DNA of 64,000 nt from Massilia sp. Bi118. Its GTDB lineage: Bacteria; Pseudomonadota; Gammaproteobacteria; Burkholderiales; Burkholderiaceae_D. The translations under genes were made by a program, and so were the position numbers. The stretch spans positions 248,001 to 312,000 of the forward strand of contig NZ_CAKKMV010000006.1 of the NCBI RefSeq assembly GCF_918697865.1, written 5' to 3'. Below, piece by piece: positions 60,874 through 64,000 of the stretch (the stretch's first letter is position 1; every line of letters begins with the position of its first letter). The notes beneath the pieces were generated by a model. The model did not search any database and had not been told where the DNA came from. It was given only the letters and a program-made list of their open reading frames with translations.

Positions 60874-61158
60874 TTAGCGGTAGACAGCGACGTTGTTCTG
60901 GCCGAACTGGTCGGTGTTGTTGTGCACGGTGACGCCATCGATGAAGGCCGAGCCGTTGGCGGTGGCGTTCACCACGTTCTGCAGCTGCTGCAGGCTCTGG
61001 TCGACCTTGATCGACGACTCGAAGCTCGGGCTGTAGCTCGGCATCGGCACCAGCGAATGCGCTTGCTGCTGCATCTTGTAACCGCCGCGTACGCGCGCCA
61101 TGGCGCCACGGTCCAGTTCGCAGGTCAGGGCCAGGTCTTTGATGGTCAGGGTTTTCAT
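60874..61158 (-). CDS. GG-leader precursor peptide 8 (NNT-QNN family)
   Basis: The 94-residue precursor is the first gene of the first cluster. Leader MKTLTIKDLALTCELDRGAM-ARVRGG is 26 residues; its single Cys is in the leader. The core has QQQAHSLVPMPSYSPSFES, KVDQSLQQLQNVVNATANG and VTVHNNTDQFGQNNVAVYR. AAGGAG precedes the ATG. A sigma-54-like promoter lies 64 bp upstream. The tail QFGQNNVAV resembles a curlin-type repeat in spacing only. Confidence 0.9.
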   Translation of the reverse strand: MKTLTIKDLALTCELDRGAMARVRGGYKMQQQAHSLVPMPSYSPSFESSIKVDQSLQQLQNVVNATANGSAFIDGVTVHNNTDQFGQNNVAVYR

Positions 61159-61221
61159 GTCAGTGCTCCTTGAGATTGGGTTGGTTGGTGAGCCGGTTTC
61201 GTCGTGCTCACCCTACTCTTT

Positions 61222-61237
61222 GCGAGAAGCGTGCCAG
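61222..61237 (-). promoter_or_regulatory. Sigma-54 promoter for peptides 8-7-6
   Basis: On the minus strand TGGCACG-CTTC-TCGCA has the GG/GC pair correctly spaced, with one mismatch in the -12 element. It is 64 bp upstream of the peptide 8 ATG, the same distance as the promoter at 60064. Confidence 0.8.
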
Positions 61238-61330
61238 GCCCCGAAACAGGCCTTTCGCCCACTTTACTTGTGCGTTCACCAACGAACAGCGCTCGAAGCG
61301 GCGGCTTTGTCCCAACACTTTTCGTCGCAC

Positions 61331-61349
61331 TGTTTGGCCGGCCACAACA
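61331..61349. promoter_or_regulatory. Candidate UAS dyad upstream of peptide 8 promoter
   Basis: TGTTTGGCC-GGCCACAACA is an imperfect dyad of TGTTNGGCC facing GGCCNNAACA, about 95 bp upstream of the sigma-54 promoter. It resembles the dyads at 60136-60170. Confidence 0.5.
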
Positions 61350-61400
61350 CAAGGGCTCTGCGGTGAATTCGCGGCGCGCTCCAGTGTCTGAGCAAGTGAC

Positions 61401-63533
61401 ATGGACAGTCTCGCCGACACCCTTCGCCTGTTCCAGAGCGGCTCCCTCGGGCAGGCCGAGATGTTCGCGCGCCTTGACCGGCTGCTCGCGGATACGCACG
61501 AGAGCGTATCCAGCCTGCTGAAGACCCTCAACGAAGCGCATCGCCGTTCGCCGCTGCCGGCCGAGGTCTATGGCGAGGTCGAGCGCCGTATCGCCCGTGC
61601 GATCGAAGTACGGCAGCGCAGCGGCCGGCGCATCGGCCAGCGCGTGGGCGACGAGGAAACCTTTGTCCAGACCAAGCCCCTGCAGCCGACGCAGCCCGGC
61701 GCCTATGCGGGCGCAAACGCCAACGATGCCCCGGTCGAGCGCATGAAGGGCGTCGGCGACACCCTCAACGGCCGCTTCGTGCTGGAGGAATGCATCGGCT
61801 TCGGTGGCATGGGCACCGTGTATAAAGCGCTCGACCTGCGCAAGCTGGAGGCCTCGGACCGCCATCCCTATATCGCGATCAAGGTGCTGAATGTGCAGTT
61901 CCAGGGGCATCCGAAGTCGCTGATCGCCCTGCAGCGCGAGGCGAGAAAGGCGCAGACCCTGGCCCACGCCAACATCGTGCAGGTCTACGACTTCGACCGC
62001 GACGGCTCGATGGTGTATGTGACGATGGAATACCTGGCCGGCAAGTCGCTCGGCCAGCTGCTGCGCGCGCCGGATTTCCGCGCCCTGCCCTTCGAAGAGG
62101 CGATGAAGATCGTGCGCGGCATGGGCAAGGCGCTCTCTTATGCGCACGAGCGCGGCTTCGTGCACTGCGACTTCAAGCCGGCCAATGTGGTCCTGCTGGA
62201 TGCCGGCGGCGTCAAGGTCATCGACTTCGGCATTGCGCGCGTGTTCCAGAAGGCCGAGGAAGCGCCCGACGTCACCGTCTTCGACCCCGGCAGCCTGGGC
62301 GCGCTGACGCCGGCCTACGCCAGCCCGGAAATGCTGGAAAACCGCGAGCCCGATCCGCGCGACGACATTTATGCGCTCGGCTGCATCACCTACGAGCTGC
62401 TGACCGGGAAGCACCCTTTCAACCGCCTGTCCGCCACCCAGGCGCGCGATGCCGGCCTGCGCCCGCAGCGCCCGCCCAGGCTGGGCCACCGCCAGTGGCG
62501 CGCGCTGCGCTGTGCGCTGTCCTTCCAGCGCGAGCAGCGCACCCCCAGTGTGAACCAGTTCCTGCAGGAGATCGGTGCGCAGGATGTGTGGCAAAAGCCA
62601 TCCTTCCTGGTGGGCGTGGGCCTGTCGGCGGTAGCGGCGCTGGTGGTGTTCGTGGCGCTGCGCCTGTTCCTGTGGAACGGCGCCGAGAAGGCGGCGCCGC
62701 CTGCTGGGGCTGCGGATACGGCAAGCGGGTCGCCGCAGGGGACGCCGCAGGCCCGGGCGCCGCAGCAAGCCCAGGCGCCGCCCCAGGCAGCGCCGCCGGC
62801 TCAGTCCGTGCAGCCCGCACCAAAACCGTCTGCATCCGCGCCCAGCCTGCCGGCCGTGTCCGCCGCCCTGGCCGACTTGCCGTGTTCGGCGCTCGCGCCC
62901 ACTATCAAGGGACGTACCGTGCGCGTACAGGGCTATATCGGGCGCAGCAGCGGGAAAGCGCACTTGAAGAACACGCTGATGGCGCTGCCGGGCGTGTCGG
63001 GGGTCGACCTGGCGGTGCAGGAGGTGGACGAGAACAAGTGCGCCTTGCTGGGCGTGCTGGGCCGCTACTGGGTAGCCCACCGCATGGCGCCGGGCGCGGC
63101 CGCCGACACGAGCGCGATCAAGGTGAACAGGGAAAGCGGCCGCGGCACCGACCTCAAGGCGGGGGCTACCCTGCTGTTCGACGTCACCTCGCCGGCCTAT
63201 CAATCCTATCTGGCGGTCGATTATTTCACGCTCGACGGAAAAGTCGTGCACATGCTGCCGACCTTGCTGGAGCGCGAGACCTTTGCGCCGCCGAACTACA
63301 CCGCCACCATCGGCAGTCTGAACAACTGGGGAGTCGGCGCGCCCTTCGGTACCGAAATGGTGGTGCTGATGGCCACACCTGAGCCCCTGTTCGGCGGCGT
63401 GCGTGCGAACCCCGAATCCGGAGCGGATTATCTGCGCGCGCTGGACGAGCAACTGGCGCGGGTCGCCAAGTCGCACGGCGCGGCTGCGGTCACGGTGGAG
63501 TTCCTGCAAATTACCACGCACCCAAAACGATAG
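61401..63533 (+). CDS. Membrane-anchored Ser/Thr protein kinase with C-terminal sensor/DUF4384-like region
   Basis: The 710-residue protein has an N-terminal ~110-residue helical region, a Hanks-type kinase domain from about 125 to 390 (GFGGMGTVYKA loop, K161 in AIKVLN, H255-C-D257 in VHCDFKPANV, D275-F-G), a membrane helix near 405-430, a Pro/Ala/Gln linker and an extracytoplasmic C-terminal region with conserved TLLFDVTSPAYQSYLAVDYF resembling DUF4384. It is divergent from the peptide cluster. The catalytic loop reads HCDFKPANV; the Cys instead of Arg before the Asp makes it an RD-negative kinase. The phosphatase at 57674 is the likely counterpart. Confidence 0.9.
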   Translation: MDSLADTLRLFQSGSLGQAEMFARLDRLLADTHESVSSLLKTLNEAHRRSPLPAEVYGEVERRIARAIEVRQRSGRRIGQRVGDEETFVQTKPLQPTQPGAYAGANANDAPVERMKGVGDTLNGRFVLEECIGFGGMGTVYKALDLRKLEASDRHPYIAIKVLNVQFQGHPKSLIALQREARKAQTLAHANIVQVYDFDRDGSMVYVTMEYLAGKSLGQLLRAPDFRALPFEEAMKIVRGMGKALSYAHERGFVHCDFKPANVVLLDAGGVKVIDFGIARVFQKAEEAPDVTVFDPGSLGALTPAYASPEMLENREPDPRDDIYALGCITYELLTGKHPFNRLSATQARDAGLRPQRPPRLGHRQWRALRCALSFQREQRTPSVNQFLQEIGAQDVWQKPSFLVGVGLSAVAALVVFVALRLFLWNGAEKAAPPAGAADTASGSPQGTPQARAPQQAQAPPQAAPPAQSVQPAPKPSASAPSLPAVSAALADLPCSALAPTIKGRTVRVQGYIGRSSGKAHLKNTLMALPGVSGVDLAVQEVDENKCALLGVLGRYWVAHRMAPGAAADTSAIKVNRESGRGTDLKAGATLLFDVTSPAYQSYLAVDYFTLDGKVVHMLPTLLERETFAPPNYTATIGSLNNWGVGAPFGTEMVVLMATPEPLFGGVRANPESGADYLRALDEQLARVAKSHGAAAVTVEFLQITTHPKR

Positions 63534-63535
63534 AG

Positions 63536-64000
63536 TTATTTCAGCGAGCGCGCCACCCGCAACCCGTTCTGCGACTGGCGCACGCTGGCGTCGTACTTGA
63601 AGCGGGTGGTGGAGAGCATATAGCTGCCGTCCTCGCGCCAGGAGCCGCCGCGGATGACGCGCGTCTGGCAATTCGGCTCGGCCCAGGCGCTGCCGTCGGT
63701 GGGGGCGCCCTTGTAGGAGCTGTGCCAGCAATCCTGTACCCATTCCCACACGCTGCCGTTCATGTCGTGCAGGCCGAAGGGGTTGGCGGGAAAACTGCCG
63801 ACCGGCGGCGGCTCCTCCATTTTCCAGGGCTGGCCGCAATCCTTGCAGCTGGAATTCCCGCCCTTCATTTCGTCGCCCCACCAGTAGCGGGTGGCGGTGC
63901 CGCCGCGCGCCGCATATTCCCACTCGGCTTCGGTGGGGAGCCGGTAGGGCTTGCCGCTCGCCGTGGTGAGCCACTTGATGTAGAGCTGGGCTTCGTCCCA
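63536..64000 (-). CDS. Formylglycine-generating enzyme-like (SUMF1) protein, N-terminus off window
   Basis: The visible 154 residues are the C-terminal part of an FGE-sulfatase fold: [49 protein letters not shown] and [13 protein letters not shown]. The Cys pair of true FGE enzymes is not evident here, so it may be a binding-type member rather than an oxidase. Its frame runs off the right edge. It is convergent with the kinase gene and ends 2 bp from it. Confidence 0.88.
   Translation of the reverse strand, partial: WDEAQLYIKWLTTASGKPYRLPTEAEWEYAARGGTATRYWWGDEMKGGNSSCKDCGQPWKMEEPPPVGSFPANPFGLHDMNGSVWEWVQDCWHSSYKGAPTDGSAWAEPNCQTRVIRGGSWREDGSYMLSTTRFKYDASVRQSQNGLRVARSLK

Noticed and set aside
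61155..63974. A 939-codon minus-strand open frame opposite the kinase
   Set aside because: It is antisense to a kinase with clear motifs, is Arg/Gln/His-rich, and has no recognisable domains. High-GC codon bias produces such shadows.

Overview
The window is high-GC bacterial DNA. It looks like a chromosome of a betaproteobacterium of the Oxalobacteraceae (Massilia-like). This is inferred from the atpIBEFHAGDC operon next to parB-parA-rsmG-mnmG, the glmU/glmS copies, the Burkholderiales-type liv and put loci, and dispersed palindromic repeats of the CCCGCGAAGGCGGG type. No rRNA, tRNA or CRISPR array was seen.

Layout. 1-4.4 kb: partial PPK2 kinase, CoA-binding protein, PGRP-type amidase, serine hydrolase, MsrA. 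4.5-11.6 kb: complete F1Fo ATP synthase operon (minus strand). 11.9-16.3 kb: parB, parA, rsmG, mnmG (minus), with a near-consensus and a perfect parS site at 16.4 and 17.55 kb. 16.5-19.6 kb: DUF1176 protein, TauE-like permease, iron alcohol dehydrogenase. 19.7-26.9 kb: a livGFKHM branched-chain amino-acid/amide ABC operon with an alpha/beta hydrolase, then a GMC oxidoreductase. 27.0-29.5 kb: three diverged copies of a ~212-bp DnaA-box element, each ending in a trio-like tract and, in two copies, an AT-rich stretch. Copy A is separated from B and C by a solo tnpB. This resembles a replication origin. 29.5-37.3 kb: MTA/SAH nucleosidase, alanine dehydrogenase, putA with a divergent Lrp regulator, a LysR regulator, a small membrane protein. 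37.4-39.2 kb: AT-richer island and a second solo tnpB. 39.3-48.7 kb: chalcone-isomerase-like protein, MCP, ferredoxin, coaD, rsmD, lipoprotein, glmU, a second DnaA-box cluster, Lrp regulator, glmS.

49.5-64 kb is the most striking part: an apparent peptide maturation, export and signalling locus. A plus-strand operon encodes a double-KaiC ATPase, a soluble histidine kinase, a PpiC-like isomerase, a 1020-residue exporter (two cyclic-nucleotide-binding domains + C39 peptidase + ABC membrane and ATPase domains) and a sigma-54 enhancer-binding protein. Facing it are eight small precursor genes, each with a leader of exactly 26 residues ending in Gly-Gly, plus a PP2C phosphatase. Two sigma-54-like promoters lie 64-65 bp upstream of the first gene of each precursor cluster, and a terminator separates the clusters. 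A membrane Ser/Thr kinase with a C-terminal extracytoplasmic region and a partial formylglycine-generating-enzyme-like protein follow. The likely logic is that the EBP drives precursor expression, the exporter clips the GG leaders and secretes the cores, and kinase, phosphatase, histidine kinase and KaiC protein regulate. The product's function is unknown.

Core genes left of ~27 kb are mostly on the minus strand (atp, mnmG, parAB), while glmU and glmS to the right are on the plus strand. That polarity, with parS nearby, fits an origin in or near 27-46 kb. dnaA is not in the window.
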